The notes: generated from the letters alone by a model not told the origin. A stretch of DNA of 64,000 nucleotides from Sporosarcina sp. JAI121 (GCF_013408665.1 NZ_JACCCL010000001.1:1627136-1691135), one strand, 5' to 3'. Shown: positions 19,204 through 28,369, counted from the first letter of the stretch. Translations and numbers: made by a program.

Positions 19204-19878
19204 TTACCGTAATTCAGACGTCGTTCTTTCTAATTTAGATTCTTTCTCTTTGTACATTGCCCCATCTGCTATTTGAAGTAATTCTTGAAAGCTTAAACCA
19301 TCATCGGGATAAATTGCAAAACCAACAGAAGTTCCAAGTGATGTGATTCCAACGAGTTTCTCATTCTCTATCATTTGATGAAGATTCCTTATATAAGCAG
19401 TCTGGAAGTCCTCTTTACAATTAGGTACAAGAATCAGGAACTCATCACCACCCCAACGCGCTACTATATCATTATCCCTAATGGACCTTTTTATGATAGT
19501 TGCAACATGGTTTAGCAATTCATCCCCTTTTTGATGGCCATATGTATCATTAATCACCTTGAAATTGTTGAGATCCATCATGACGATACCCAACTTTTGA
19601 TTTTTTCTTTTACATATTTGTGTAACTTTTTGGAAAGACTGTTCTACTGTCCGACGATTGTATGTCTTAGTTAAAGGGTCTTTTTCAGAAAGGAATTTCA
19701 CCCTATCGAACTGATGACCTCCCCACCAAGCAATTACTAAAAAGATTAATGTTAAAATGAAAAAGTTTGCTTTAAATGGTAGTCCTAAATACTGATGATA
19801 GTAAAAGTACCGAAAAACGTTAAATAAACCGACTATACCAACTGCAATCAGCCTGACATTATACTTCACGCTATTCAC
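19204..19878 (-). CDS. Membrane-anchored GGDEF diguanylate cyclase
   Basis: The predicted product makes cyclic di-GMP from GTP. The 224 residues have two hydrophobic segments (about 10-28 and 36-53), a short linker and a full GGDEF domain: DPLTKTYNRRT, MDLNNFKVINDTYGH (metal-binding Asp), and GGDEF at 143-147. An inhibitory I-site RDND (134-137) lies exactly five residues before GGDEF, so product feedback is expected. There is no sensor domain beyond the membrane segments. The start is GTG at 19878 (GTG 19869 is also possible). Monocistronic. Confidence 0.88.
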   Translation of the reverse strand: MNSVKYNVRLIAVGIVGLFNVFRYFYYHQYLGLPFKANFFILTLIFLVIAWWGGHQFDRVKFLSEKDPLTKTYNRRTVEQSFQKVTQICKRKNQKLGIVMMDLNNFKVINDTYGHQKGDELLNHVATIIKRSIRDNDIVARWGGDEFLILVPNCKEDFQTAYIRNLHQMIENEKLVGITSLGTSVGFAIYPDDGLSFQELLQIADGAMYKEKESKLERTTSELR

Positions 19879-19931
19879 TCAATTCCATATTTTCATAGGT
19901 ATAATACAACACCAAAGAGATATTCGCAAAA

Positions 19932-19962
19932 AAAACGATTGCAATATAAACGCAATCGTTTT
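19932..19962. terminator. Bidirectional terminator after the HEAT-repeat gene
   Basis: AAAACGATTGC and GCAATCGTTTT form a perfect stem flanked by A and T runs. It terminates the minus-strand HEAT gene at 20001. Confidence 0.85.
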
Positions 19963-20000
19963 TTTATGCTTATTTACAATAGAAGAAACCTTGAAGCGTT

Positions 20001-20441
20001 TTACTTTTTAGAGGCAGTGGCCCATACGTTTTCGAGCCATGTGTCAAATTCATCACCTTTGTCACCTTCATACGTATCATACAAATCAAGTCTCATGTTC
20101 TTCAACTTCTCTTTATATTCTTCGTATGTGTGGCCTGCCGGCAAGCTTTTCTTAATTCTGAAGAAGACTTTATTAGCGTCTTTAATCAACTCGAATTTAT
20201 TTCTTGGCGGTAATTGCACATCTTCGCCAAACTTTACAAGATTCCGGTAAGCGGCTTCTACCACTTTATATACTGCATCGTTGTTCATTCTATGCAATAG
20301 TACATCGATAGTCCGTTTATGTTTCCACTGTCCTAACTCTTCAATAGCTGCTAATCGTACTCTCCAATTTGACGCACGGTTTACAGCCTTCCTTAATTCA
20401 TCATAATTTGGAGGCATTTCGTTTTTTATATCATTACTCAA
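20001..20441 (-). CDS. HEAT-repeat-like protein
   Basis: This 146-residue acidic/basic cytoplasmic protein has an N-terminal HEAT/PBS-lyase-like repeat pair: NWRVRLAAIEELGQWKHKRT and a following VLLHRMNNDAVYKVVEAAYR region, the latter in the classic helix-turn-helix spacing. The C-terminal half is helical without a known motif. TTG at 20441 lies 10 bp after AAGGAG; a TTG at 20450 would overlap the ribosome-binding site. The function is unknown; such repeats usually mediate protein binding. Confidence 0.75.
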   Translation of the reverse strand: MSNDIKNEMPPNYDELRKAVNRASNWRVRLAAIEELGQWKHKRTIDVLLHRMNNDAVYKVVEAAYRNLVKFGEDVQLPPRNKFELIKDANKVFFRIKKSLPAGHTYEEYKEKLKNMRLDLYDTYEGDKGDEFDTWLENVWATASKK

Positions 20442-20659
20442 GTGATTCAATCTCCTTCTATTTCAATATCCTATTTATGTAAGGGATAATTCCATGATAA
20501 CCCTTCAATTTGTATTGTACCATTATCTGTTGCACCACATACCTTTTTTACATATTCAAATTTAGAGATTTAGCTGCCATTGAATGTAACCTTCAGTTCA
20601 TATTCCGTTCACCTAACAAGAATATACTTCAGTTATCAAGAAATATTGGAGGCGCAAAG

Positions 20660-21694
20660 ATGAATATTGCATGGAAAGAAATTAAGAAGAACAGAGCAAA
20701 GTTTGTGATTTTGGGATCCATCATTTTTTTGGTCAGTTTTTTAACATTTATCATTTCCGGATTATCAAATGGGCTTTCACAAGATAATGCAGCTTTAATC
20801 AAGGATCTGCCAGATGGCCAATTTTATATGAATGCCGAGGCGAATGAAACGTACAATCTTTCAAGAATAGATGAAAGTGTACAATCCTCTGTTTTAAAAG
20901 AACAAAAGGATGCGGTTGCAATCTCCATTCAGATGGGCTTCGTAAATGATATGGACGACAAGCAACATAGTATCGCTTTCGTCACTTCAACAGATTCGAT
21001 ATTGTTTGAATCTGTTGGCAAAGGAGAGGTAGTCCTAGATCGCTCATTGCAAGACAAAGGTATTAAAGTTGGAGATTCATTAACGAACAATCAATTTAGC
21101 GGCGGTTTTACTGTTAAGGGCTTTGTCGATCAAAAGAAATACAGCCATGCACCTGTCGCTTATATCAATATTGAAAACTACAAAGAAATTTACCGTGTAA
21201 ATGAGATGCAATTGATTTTCGTGCCGGGTAAAGAGAAGTCACAAGTCATAACGGGGTTACAATCATTTACAAATAAAGAGTTTCTTAATACAATCCCGAG
21301 TTATAGTGCGGAACAGATGTCACTCAATATGATCATATGGTTTTTGGTTGCCATCAGTGGAATGTTGTTCGCAATATTCTTCTATATGATGAATGTTCAA
21401 AAAATCGGTCTATATGGTATCTTAAAAGCGCTTGGCGTTAAAACAAGTCGATTGTTCGGCATGATGTGGTATCAAATGATTTTCATCACCGTGATTGCAC
21501 TGGCACTGTCTGTCGCTTTAAGCCAGGTTTTTACAATGATTGCACCTGAAGGAATGCCTTTCAGTCTAACGATTGAAACAACTTTTCAGTTGTCGATTAT
21601 ATTCTTGATCATCGGATTTATAGGTGCTACACTTTCCGGGCTTCAAATTAAGAAAGTCGAACCACTGCAAGCTATCCAACAAGGAGAGGTTTAA
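20660..21694 (+). CDS. FtsX-like ABC permease, HrtB-like
   Basis: The 344-residue permease has one N-terminal membrane helix (about residues 15-37), a large extracellular domain and three C-terminal helices (about residues 225-335), the MacB/FtsX layout. N-terminal sequence ISGLSNGLSQDNAALI resembles the hemin-efflux permease HrtB, and the overall length (about 350 residues) also fits. ATG at 20660 follows GGAGGCG; the upstream open frame is not needed. The ATPase gene starts 1 bp after its stop. No HssRS-type sensor pair is adjacent, so heme as substrate is an inference. Confidence 0.8.
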   Translation: MNIAWKEIKKNRAKFVILGSIIFLVSFLTFIISGLSNGLSQDNAALIKDLPDGQFYMNAEANETYNLSRIDESVQSSVLKEQKDAVAISIQMGFVNDMDDKQHSIAFVTSTDSILFESVGKGEVVLDRSLQDKGIKVGDSLTNNQFSGGFTVKGFVDQKKYSHAPVAYINIENYKEIYRVNEMQLIFVPGKEKSQVITGLQSFTNKEFLNTIPSYSAEQMSLNMIIWFLVAISGMLFAIFFYMMNVQKIGLYGILKALGVKTSRLFGMMWYQMIFITVIALALSVALSQVFTMIAPEGMPFSLTIETTFQLSIIFLIIGFIGATLSGLQIKKVEPLQAIQQGEV

Positions 21695-21695
21695 T

Positions 21696-22370
21696 ATGTC
21701 AATTTTCACAATTGATGAAGTGAAAAAAACGTTTACAAATGGTGAAGTGGAAGAACAAGTATTGAATGGTATCAATATTACTCTTCAAGAAGGTGAGATA
21801 ACAGCGTTAGTAGGAGCCTCAGGTTCTGGAAAAAGCACCATTCTAACAATAGCCGCAGGACTCCAACGTGCATCGGACGGAAAAGTATTATTTCAAGGAA
21901 AAAACATGACTGACATGAATCAGGATCAGATTCGGAAAATCAGGGCAAGTGAGTTCGGCTTCGTCTTTCAATCTTCCCACCTTGTCCCTTTTCTCACGGT
22001 AGAAGAACAATTATTGCTGATGCTTGACGTTTCTGAAACGAAGATGAGAAAACGTGAGCAGAGAGATGAAGTTGAAAAAACCCTCAAATTAGTAGATATT
22101 GATCATCGGAAAGATGCTTATCCCTCTTCTTTATCTGGAGGGGAAAAACAACGTGTGGCAATTGCCCGCGCGATTATCCACAAACCGAAGATGTTGTTTG
22201 CCGATGAGCCGACAGCAAGCCTGGATTCCAAAAGATCGAAAGACGTCATGACATTGATTCGGGAGTTAACGAAAACATTGCACATTACAACGTTGATGGT
22301 AACACATGATGAAGAAATGCTTCCTTACGCCGATCACATCATAACAATGAAAGATGGCATGGTAGTGTAA
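21696..22370 (+). CDS. ABC transporter ATPase, HrtA/MacB-like
   Basis: The 224-residue ATPase has Walker A GASGSGKST (about residues 40-48), Q-loop FVFQSSHLVPFLTV, signature SLSGGEKQRVAIARA, Walker B MLFADEPTASLD and H-loop MVTHDEEM. This is the LolD/MacB/HrtA subgroup that works with FtsX-like permeases. ATG at 21696 follows AAGGAGAGG located inside the end of the permease gene. Together the pair most likely expels a hydrophobic or toxic compound (possibly heme). A strong terminator follows. Confidence 0.9.
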   Translation: MSIFTIDEVKKTFTNGEVEEQVLNGINITLQEGEITALVGASGSGKSTILTIAAGLQRASDGKVLFQGKNMTDMNQDQIRKIRASEFGFVFQSSHLVPFLTVEEQLLLMLDVSETKMRKREQRDEVEKTLKLVDIDHRKDAYPSSLSGGEKQRVAIARAIIHKPKMLFADEPTASLDSKRSKDVMTLIRELTKTLHITTLMVTHDEEMLPYADHIITMKDGMVV

Positions 22371-22374
22371 TGTA

Positions 22375-22409
22375 AAAACGCAAACCAAGGTAGCATTGGT
22401 TTGCGTTTT
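22375..22409. terminator. Bidirectional terminator between the ABC ATPase and the small basic protein
   Basis: A 14-bp perfect stem, AAAACGCAAACCAA with TTGGTTTGCGTTTT, is shared by the two convergent genes. Confidence 0.9.
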
Positions 22410-22413
22410 ACTA

Positions 22414-22617
22414 TTAAGAACCCATTTTTCTACGTGCACTGCTTACTTTTTTCGCTTGTTGGCTTTGCATTTTTTTCGCAGTTTGTACAGAATTACCTTT
22501 TTTGTTGTTATCAGCGGTTTGATTCTTCTTCGCTTCTAACTGTTTTTGCATCGCTTCTTTTAAGCTGATTTTTTTCTTTGGAACATCTGTTTCGTTTGTT
22601 TCATGGTTTTCAGTCAT
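22414..22617 (-). CDS. Small lysine/glutamine-rich hypothetical protein
   Basis: This 67-residue, strongly charged protein has an acidic N-terminus (MTENHETNETDVPKKK) and a basic C-terminus rich in Lys, Gln and Ser (KKVSSARRKMGS). It is probably disordered or helical and has no membrane segment. A strong AAGGAGG site 7 bp before ATG 22617 and a shared terminator after the stop support it as a real gene. I do not recognise its family; low-complexity basic proteins of this type are common in Planococcaceae. Confidence 0.65.
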   Translation of the reverse strand: MTENHETNETDVPKKKISLKEAMQKQLEAKKNQTADNNKKGNSVQTAKKMQSQQAKKVSSARRKMGS

Positions 22618-22894
22618 GTGACATCCTCCTTATATCGAGTAATGATTGTTCTTTACTTATCTCTAGTATACCCGAAACAATATGACTACTGGGAGTTTTT
22701 AATGATTTAATTGAAAATACCTAAAACCTTAGTATTCTATATAATTTAAAATTTGGAGCTACTGGAATAGCCCAGCACTTTCGACTGGATTAAGGATTTC
22801 ACAAAATACACGTATTTATATATTCAACATATATAGTCTATCTATTTCGCTTGCTGGCTAAAAACTTTTCCCAGTGAATAAATTTAAGAATAGA

Positions 22895-23503
22895 TTAAGA
22901 CTGATACAATGGTATTAGCCTTTTTTTATATAAGAAAGCAATGAGATTTAGTAATGGAGCAGGAATTTTCTTTGAATAGAATCGTTTACGATAAACTTGA
23001 TGGTAGGCCTTTTTCAAATCACTCCATTGCTTACAGTTTTTAGTTTGTCTGAAACGTGCAACATCAATAATTTTTATCTTATCATCAGTCGTGATAAAAA
23101 TGTTCCGTAAGTGGATATCCGAAGGGTTTAATCCCTTTTCCGAGGCTAAAGACAGTGCATAATCCACTTCTTTTATATGATCTATTGTAATTACTTTTCC
23201 GTGTGTAATGCACTCAAAAAGTGTTTGACCATCAATGTAGTCCATAACAATATAATTCAAACCCGAATCATAAATAGATGGATAATATGAGATATCGTCC
23301 AATTTCTTATAAATTTCAGCCTCTTCTTTTGCAATGTATTCAAATTTCGGAAAAAAAACTTTAATTGCTTTTTCAGAAGATTTTATTCTAAATACAAATG
23401 CACTTCGTCCTGTACCAGCAAGCTCTAAATATTCACTGTGGTCAATAAGTTGATTTTTCTTGTTAATAATGACTGTATTTGCAAGTTCATGGTAAGTATT
23501 CAA
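22895..23503 (-). CDS. YrzF-like/RIO-like protein kinase
   Basis: The 202-residue protein has a minimal kinase fold: Gly-rich AGTGRSAFVF (29-38), AIKVF with Lys48, hinge YIVMDYIDGQT, catalytic loop PSDIHLRNIFI with Asp129 and Asn134, and metal-binding IIDVARF (Asp147) in place of DFG. This matches B. subtilis YrzF-type proteins. TTG at 23503 lies 6 bp after GGAGG. Upstream on the same strand are two hairpins and a yybP-ykoY riboswitch, so expression is probably manganese-responsive. The substrate is unknown. The 22.6-22.9 kb gap downstream holds nothing I recognise. Confidence 0.8.
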   Translation of the reverse strand: MNTYHELANTVIINKKNQLIDHSEYLELAGTGRSAFVFRIKSSEKAIKVFFPKFEYIAKEEAEIYKKLDDISYYPSIYDSGLNYIVMDYIDGQTLFECITHGKVITIDHIKEVDYALSLASEKGLNPSDIHLRNIFITTDDKIKIIDVARFRQTKNCKQWSDLKKAYHQVYRKRFYSKKIPAPLLNLIAFLYKKRLIPLYQS

Positions 23504-23537
23504 AGCTTGACCTCCAATAATTTTTAAGAAATAAAAA

Positions 23538-23572
23538 GAGACGTTATGACCAATTCTTGGTCATAACGTCTC
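23538..23572 (-). terminator. Second leader terminator before the kinase gene
   Basis: A 15-bp stem (GAGACGTTATGACCA with TGGTCATAACGTCTC) is followed by TTTTTATTT on the minus strand. It comes 10 nt after the riboswitch's own terminator and 35 nt before the kinase start codon. Confidence 0.85.
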
Positions 23573-23579
23573 AAAATAA

Positions 23580-23697
23580 AACAAAAGACCTCACCAAATA
23601 ATCGGTAAGGTCTCGCAAACAACAATTGTTGTCAATAAAACCGAGGATTAGAATCCTGTGTTGACGATTTTACTGTTATAGCTACTCCCCTTAATGG
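23580..23697 (-). ncRNA. yybP-ykoY family manganese riboswitch with terminator
   Basis: On the minus strand the conserved landmarks occur in order: AAGGGGAGTAGC (from 23697), a CGTCAA element, CCTCGGTTTTATTGACA, and GCGAGACCTTACC. The last element forms the 3' side of P1 and also the 5' arm of a terminator (AGACCTTACC with GGTGAGGTCT, then TTTTGTTTTATTTT). P1 and the terminator are therefore mutually exclusive, as in Mn2+-sensing ON switches of this family. The next gene is the YrzF-like kinase, not the usual TerC, MntP or P-type ATPase. Confidence 0.88.
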
Positions 23698-23722
23698 AAG
23701 TTGTATATTTATATGTAATCCT

Positions 23723-23751
23723 ATTATATTTACTTTTAACTTCGTAGTCAA
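23723..23751 (-). promoter_or_regulatory. Promoter of the riboswitch-kinase transcript
   Basis: TTGACT (23746-23751) and TATAAT (23723-23728) are 17 bp apart on the minus strand, 25 bp before the aptamer. Confidence 0.8.
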
Positions 23752-23931
23752 TGTTAAGGATCTATTTCATTCATTTAAATGGAGACACCTGGATCGGCTA
23801 GTTTAATTTCAAAGTTGTTTTTTACCTTTATATAATTAACACACCGTGTAATTTTTAATACTTCTCTGCACAGAATACAGAAAGTTTACATTAAAAAGGT
23901 CTATTTACGTTATAGTTTCAGCCAAAGTCAT

Positions 23932-23960
23932 TTGATGGACTCCACCAAAATTGTTATACT
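23932..23960 (+). promoter_or_regulatory. Promoter of the NCS1 permease gene
   Basis: TTGATG (23932-23937) and TATACT (23955-23960) are 17 bp apart. The transcript would have a leader of about 80 nt without obvious structure. Confidence 0.65.
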
Positions 23961-24046
23961 ACTAAAAGGACGAATCGAAATAAAGTAGTAATAAATAAGC
24001 GGGAACGGGGTTGATAATACAGATACAAAATTGGGAGTTGATATAT

Positions 24047-25447
24047 ATGGAATCTGTACGCGCTACAGATCAAAGAGAGAAAGAAGAGATGAATGATGAT
24101 TATTCATTAGATAGGGTTCCACGTTCTAAAAGAACCATGGGCTGGATTAGTATTACAAATATCACTTTCGGGATAGCAACAGCTATTTTCTATTTTCAAA
24201 TGGGAAGTGTTATGGCACTTCAATTTGGGGCAATTAATGCTATCATATCCTCTATTTATGCGATTATTGTCGCTGGAGTTTTAGGTACATTCATTGCTTA
24301 TTTTTCCGCTAAATCTGGCATGAATGTAAATTTATTATCCAGGGGCGGCGGATTTGGTTATATCGGTGCATCGCTCACCTCATTTATTTATGCAACAAAT
24401 TTCATCATGTATTGTGCGTTCGAAGGCTTAATTTTAGTCTCCGCCGTCCACTCATTTTTCCCCGCCCTGCCCCAATGGGTGTATATCATTTTCTTCGGTT
24501 TACTTGTGATTCCATTAAACTGGTTCGGTATTAAACAACTAGACAAGCTTCAAAAATGGTCCTTACCGATATTCTTTCTTTTCTTATTGACAGCGATTAT
24601 TGTCTCTATCTATACCCCTTCAGTTTACGGAGGGAAATTTTGGACATACATGCCAGAAGGTGTTCAAGTCGGCGGAACCGCATTGTTGCTTTGTATAGGA
24701 ATGCACCATGGCATTATGGGCCTGACAGCCCTCCTTGCTTCTGACTATGCCCGATTCCTTAAGCCGCAAGATATCAGAAAAGGTTCTATTGCAATTGGAT
24801 TCATTCCACAAATTTTCTGTTTTGGAGTGATGGGTGGCCTTGGCATCTGGTTCGGGGTCCGTCTTGGAGAGTCGAATCCAGGTATTTATATCGTCCTCCT
24901 TCTAGGAATGGGTGGAGCACTTTTTACAATGCTGACTCAAATAAGAATCAATGTCACAAATATCTATAGTAGTTCCCTATCGCTATCCAACTTCTTTGAA
25001 AACATCTTTAATTTCAAACCGGGCAGACGCTTCTGGGTTGTCGTGTCGGCTATAACCGCTATGGCACTGATGCTCGGTGGCATCGTTGATCATTTGGATA
25101 CCGCCATGACATTCCAAGGAGTCTTTTTATTGTCTTGGGCTGCAATCTTGGTTACTGACGCATTAATCGTAAAAAAACGATTAAAGATCGGTCCCGGATA
25201 TTATGAAGCACGACAACAATATTTATATAAATGGAATCCTGTCGGAGTCGTTTCGCTCCTTGTTGCTAGTGGTTTAGGTACGATTGCGGCTATGGGCTTC
25301 ATGGGAACGTTCTTACAAAGTACTGCCGCATTTTTCGCGGCAATCCTTGCAGCATTCCTTACAGTAATCCTAGCCATTTACACGAAAGGAAAATATTATT
25401 TAGCAAGCGAACCTGATGACGTACCAAAAGAAGATTATATTGGTTAG
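24047..25447 (+). CDS. NCS1 family purine/cytosine-type permease
   Basis: The 466-residue integral membrane protein has about 12 hydrophobic segments and belongs to the nucleobase:cation symporter-1 group. N-terminal VPRSKRTMGWISIT, the GGGFGYIGASLTSFIYA segment and GGIVDHLDTAMTFQG late in the protein fit CodB-like members. ATG at 24047 lies 9 bp after GGGAG; the frame upstream starts only with a TTG lacking a spaced ribosome-binding site. No catabolic genes are adjacent, so the ligand (cytosine, purine, thiamine precursor or other) is not determined. Confidence 0.85.
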   Translation: MESVRATDQREKEEMNDDYSLDRVPRSKRTMGWISITNITFGIATAIFYFQMGSVMALQFGAINAIISSIYAIIVAGVLGTFIAYFSAKSGMNVNLLSRGGGFGYIGASLTSFIYATNFIMYCAFEGLILVSAVHSFFPALPQWVYIIFFGLLVIPLNWFGIKQLDKLQKWSLPIFFLFLLTAIIVSIYTPSVYGGKFWTYMPEGVQVGGTALLLCIGMHHGIMGLTALLASDYARFLKPQDIRKGSIAIGFIPQIFCFGVMGGLGIWFGVRLGESNPGIYIVLLLGMGGALFTMLTQIRINVTNIYSSSLSLSNFFENIFNFKPGRRFWVVVSAITAMALMLGGIVDHLDTAMTFQGVFLLSWAAILVTDALIVKKRLKIGPGYYEARQQYLYKWNPVGVVSLLVASGLGTIAAMGFMGTFLQSTAAFFAAILAAFLTVILAIYTKGKYYLASEPDDVPKEDYIG

Positions 25448-25605
25448 TAAGTTACCCATTCCATGTTTACCATTTTTTTCTAGGCCAACCATTGTATAAG
25501 CATTCAATTGTTTATTTTTTAGAAAGCATTTAACCTTTAACTCGATTCGTTTTTACAATTCTTCCCGCTTATCTCCCTTACTTATATAGTAGAGGGCAAA
25601 TAAAG

Positions 25606-25664
25606 AAAAACGCTTACGAAAATGCGGCTTTAAATAAAAGCGCATTGGCCGTAGGCGTTTTTTT
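25606..25664 (+). terminator. Terminator of the NCS1 permease gene
   Basis: AAAACGC/TACG pairs with CGTA/GGCGTTTTTTT around an inner stem (AATGCGGCTTT with AAAAGCGCATT). The remaining part of the 25.45-25.77 kb gap contains copy 1 of the direct repeat described at 25687. Confidence 0.85.
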
Positions 25665-25686
25665 ATTGATGGGAGAATTATCGAAT

Positions 25687-25757
25687 TAACCTACAACCTT
25701 GGGAAGTTGAACGTTATATGAAAATCTACAGATAACGAAAAGGAGTCAGTTTCAGCG
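25687..25757. repeat. Imperfect direct repeat, copy 1
   Basis: About 70 bp centred on CCTTGGGAAGTTGAACG is repeated, with roughly 80 percent identity, at 28370-28440. Each copy is followed by a GGAG...CTCC hairpin that can end minus-strand transcripts. One frame of both copies reads PWEVERYM with a stop soon after, which could be the decayed end of a duplicated gene. Origin unknown. Confidence 0.6.
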
Positions 25758-25771
25758 CTGGGCTCCATTCA

Positions 25772-26641
25772 TTATGACAATAGAAAATTCATTCCTTCCT
25801 CTACAATATGAAAACCCTTTGTTTCGATCAAGCTGCGAATGCCTTTATCCGAATCAATTGCGGGATTTGAGTGGTTTAGGTGGATGAAGTAAATTTCGGT
25901 CTGTTCAACTAAGTCTTGAAGTCGATCCATCGTTTCTGTCATAAGTGGATGGGGGATTTCCCGATAATCACGACCAATTTTCTCAAGGTCTTCCGCGGAA
26001 TAGAATGTACCATCAAGTAAACATATGTCCGCTTCCTCACACGCTTTGTAAATGTCCTGGTCCCATTGTTCCCACCGATCGATGTCTGGGATGTAAAGAA
26101 CCTTTTTCTTCGATCCTTCAATCCAATAAGCAAATGTCTCGGAGAATTCATTTCTATGAGGGACATCAACCGGGATAATTGTAACGTGAGGTGATACGGT
26201 AATTGCTTGCCCATCGTTAATTTCTCGGATTTCAATATTATTAAGCTTTGTTAGTTGGCTCCATGGTGCCTGCTCTTCTAACATTCGTTTCATCTTCGTG
26301 CCTGCCATGACAGGGACGCTACTTGATCCGATTGCTTCTCGCCCTAAAAATAATAATCCCGGGTAATGGCCTAAGTGAGCATGGGTTAAAAAAATGCTCT
26401 CCATTAACTGCCCTTTCAAATTGAATTTCATTTGTACATTTATCATTTGCACCTTTAGGTCAGGTGTTGCGTCAATTAGATGCCATACTTTTTCTTCGGG
26501 CAGGACAATCGCCAATGACGCTGCGAAGCGCCTAATTTGAGGATTGCTAATGGCCTCTGTGCAGTTCTTACAATAACAATTTGGATGTGGTAGTCCAGCG
26601 TCTTGTGCTGTTCCCAACACATGTAAAATCACTTCGCTCAT
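25772..26641 (-). CDS. PqqB-like metallo-beta-lactamase-fold hydrolase
   Basis: The 289-residue protein has VLGTAQDAGLPHPNC at the start, a CYCKNC zinc-knuckle-like element (about residues 22-27) and the metal motif HAHLGHYPG near residue 86, matching PqqB-like proteins. Further ligands appear at VPHRNEF and HLNHSNP. No PQQ biosynthesis genes are present, so it is a PqqB-like hydrolase of unknown substrate. Its ATG overlaps the nhaC stop by 4 bp, indicating translational coupling with the antiporter gene. Confidence 0.82.
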   Translation of the reverse strand: MSEVILHVLGTAQDAGLPHPNCYCKNCTEAISNPQIRRFAASLAIVLPEEKVWHLIDATPDLKVQMINVQMKFNLKGQLMESIFLTHAHLGHYPGLLFLGREAIGSSSVPVMAGTKMKRMLEEQAPWSQLTKLNNIEIREINDGQAITVSPHVTIIPVDVPHRNEFSETFAYWIEGSKKKVLYIPDIDRWEQWDQDIYKACEEADICLLDGTFYSAEDLEKIGRDYREIPHPLMTETMDRLQDLVEQTEIYFIHLNHSNPAIDSDKGIRSLIETKGFHIVEEGMNFLLS

Positions 26642-28053
26642 AGTGGGATTTCTCCTTTATTATGTATTTTACTTTCAATATAATTTTTCTTTGTGATGGT
26701 CCAACCGGTAAAACCAAATATGATATTGATGAGTGGGACGAGGAATGCGAAGAAAACATAAGGAATGAACTCACCTGGACTGACTCCAAGAATGCTTACT
26801 GCAAAAACGGCCGGCACACTCCATGGAACGAGGTTAATTCCCACGGTACCTGCCGCTTCGACACACCGTGAAAGGTTTTTTGTATCGATTCCCATCTCTT
26901 TATACGTTTTCACAAAGGTTCTAGCAGGTAAAATAATCGCTAAAAATTGTGCACCGCTTGCAAATGCTACGACGAAAGTTGAAAGTATTGTCGAGCTTAT
27001 TAATGTTCCAGTTGAACGTACATTAGCCATCATTTTCCTCGTTACTACTTCAAAAGATCCTGTTTCTTCTAAAATTCCGCCTAGGGCTGTCGCGATGATT
27101 AAAAGCCCAACTGTTCCGAACATAGAAATGAGACCCCCACGATTTAACAACGAATCTACTGTATTCACACCCGTCTCCACCGAAAATCCACTTGTCATCA
27201 CTTGAACAATTGAGGAAATGGAAGTCCCTTGAATAGTAACTGCAAGTATAGCACCTAAAATTCCTACAATGGTCAACGCTGGAATTGCAGGTACGCGCTT
27301 CATCATCAAAATGATTGTAATTACTGGCATTAGCAAAAGCAGTGGATGAATGACAAAGACACTCTCCAACCCTGTTTTAATCATATCAATTCCATTCGTA
27401 TCTGCTGCATTGGTCGTTGCAACTGAATTACCTACAAACCAATACAGCACAATTGCAACAACAAATGCAGGAATCGTATCCCATAGCATGTGCTTTATAT
27501 GGCTAAACAGATCGGTTTCGGCCATCGCTGGAGCGATATTTGTCGTATCGGATAACGGCGATAGTTTATCACCAAAATAGGCACCTGAAATTACCGCTCC
27601 TGCAATTAGACCCGGAGCAAAGCCTAATCCCTCTCCTATCGCCATAAAAGCTAGTCCAATCGTCGCAATTGAAGTGAAAGAACTTCCTAAAGTGATTGAA
27701 ACAATTCCAGTAATAAGTGCAACTAGCGGTACAAACAAGGCAGGTTCAATGAATGATAATCCATAGTAAATCATCGTTGGGATAACGCCACTTGCAATCC
27801 ATGTTCCAACAATGATTCCGATAATGAGTAAGATAAATAGAGCGGGCATTGCCCTCGCTACCCCTTTTATCATCATATTCTCGACTTCGTTCCAGCTCCA
27901 ACCACAACGAATTGCAACGACCGCTGCTACAATCACCCCAATCATTAACGGTATATGCATTCCAGCCTTCCAAATGAAGATCGATGAAGCTCCTGCTGCT
28001 ATTAAGATAACAATTGGTATGATTGACATTGCTAATGTAACTTCTTTTTTCAT
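26638..28053 (-). CDS. nhaC: Na+/H+ antiporter NhaC family
   Basis: The 471-residue membrane protein has about 11-12 hydrophobic segments. Diagnostic features include ITLGSSFTSIATIGLAFMAIGEGLG, of which GSSFTS is the core, and AYFGDKLSPLSDTTNIAPA, the conserved NhaC ion-site region. It exchanges Na+ for H+ across the cytoplasmic membrane, although some members carry malate/lactate. ATG at 28053 follows GGGGAAG. It forms a two-gene unit with the PqqB-like hydrolase. Confidence 0.9.
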   Translation of the reverse strand: MKKEVTLAMSIIPIVILIAAGASSIFIWKAGMHIPLMIGVIVAAVVAIRCGWSWNEVENMMIKGVARAMPALFILLIIGIIVGTWIASGVIPTMIYYGLSFIEPALFVPLVALITGIVSITLGSSFTSIATIGLAFMAIGEGLGFAPGLIAGAVISGAYFGDKLSPLSDTTNIAPAMAETDLFSHIKHMLWDTIPAFVVAIVLYWFVGNSVATTNAADTNGIDMIKTGLESVFVIHPLLLLMPVITIILMMKRVPAIPALTIVGILGAILAVTIQGTSISSIVQVMTSGFSVETGVNTVDSLLNRGGLISMFGTVGLLIIATALGGILEETGSFEVVTRKMMANVRSTGTLISSTILSTFVVAFASGAQFLAIILPARTFVKTYKEMGIDTKNLSRCVEAAGTVGINLVPWSVPAVFAVSILGVSPGEFIPYVFFAFLVPLINIIFGFTGWTITKKNYIESKIHNKGEIPL

Positions 28054-28369
28054 TTAAAACTTCCCCTTTTCCATTGACAACGCAACTCTAGTTTTTATAT
28101 TAACTCGAATGGCTGTAACATGTCTTAACTGCAATTCAATTTCAATCATTCGGAAAAATTTAATTAAATTCTATAGTACGCTACTTTTACAAAGTTGGCT
28201 ATATAGATTTCTGACACAAAACTACATAATTCGCATTTTGTTAGAACGCAGCAGCGAATAATTCAGAGACTCTATCAGTAATGATGAAGTTATTCTATAC
28301 GCTGTAGGCGGCAAGCATAACTTCGAGAACCACATTTTGGGGAAAGATTGCAATGAAAGAGATACGGAA

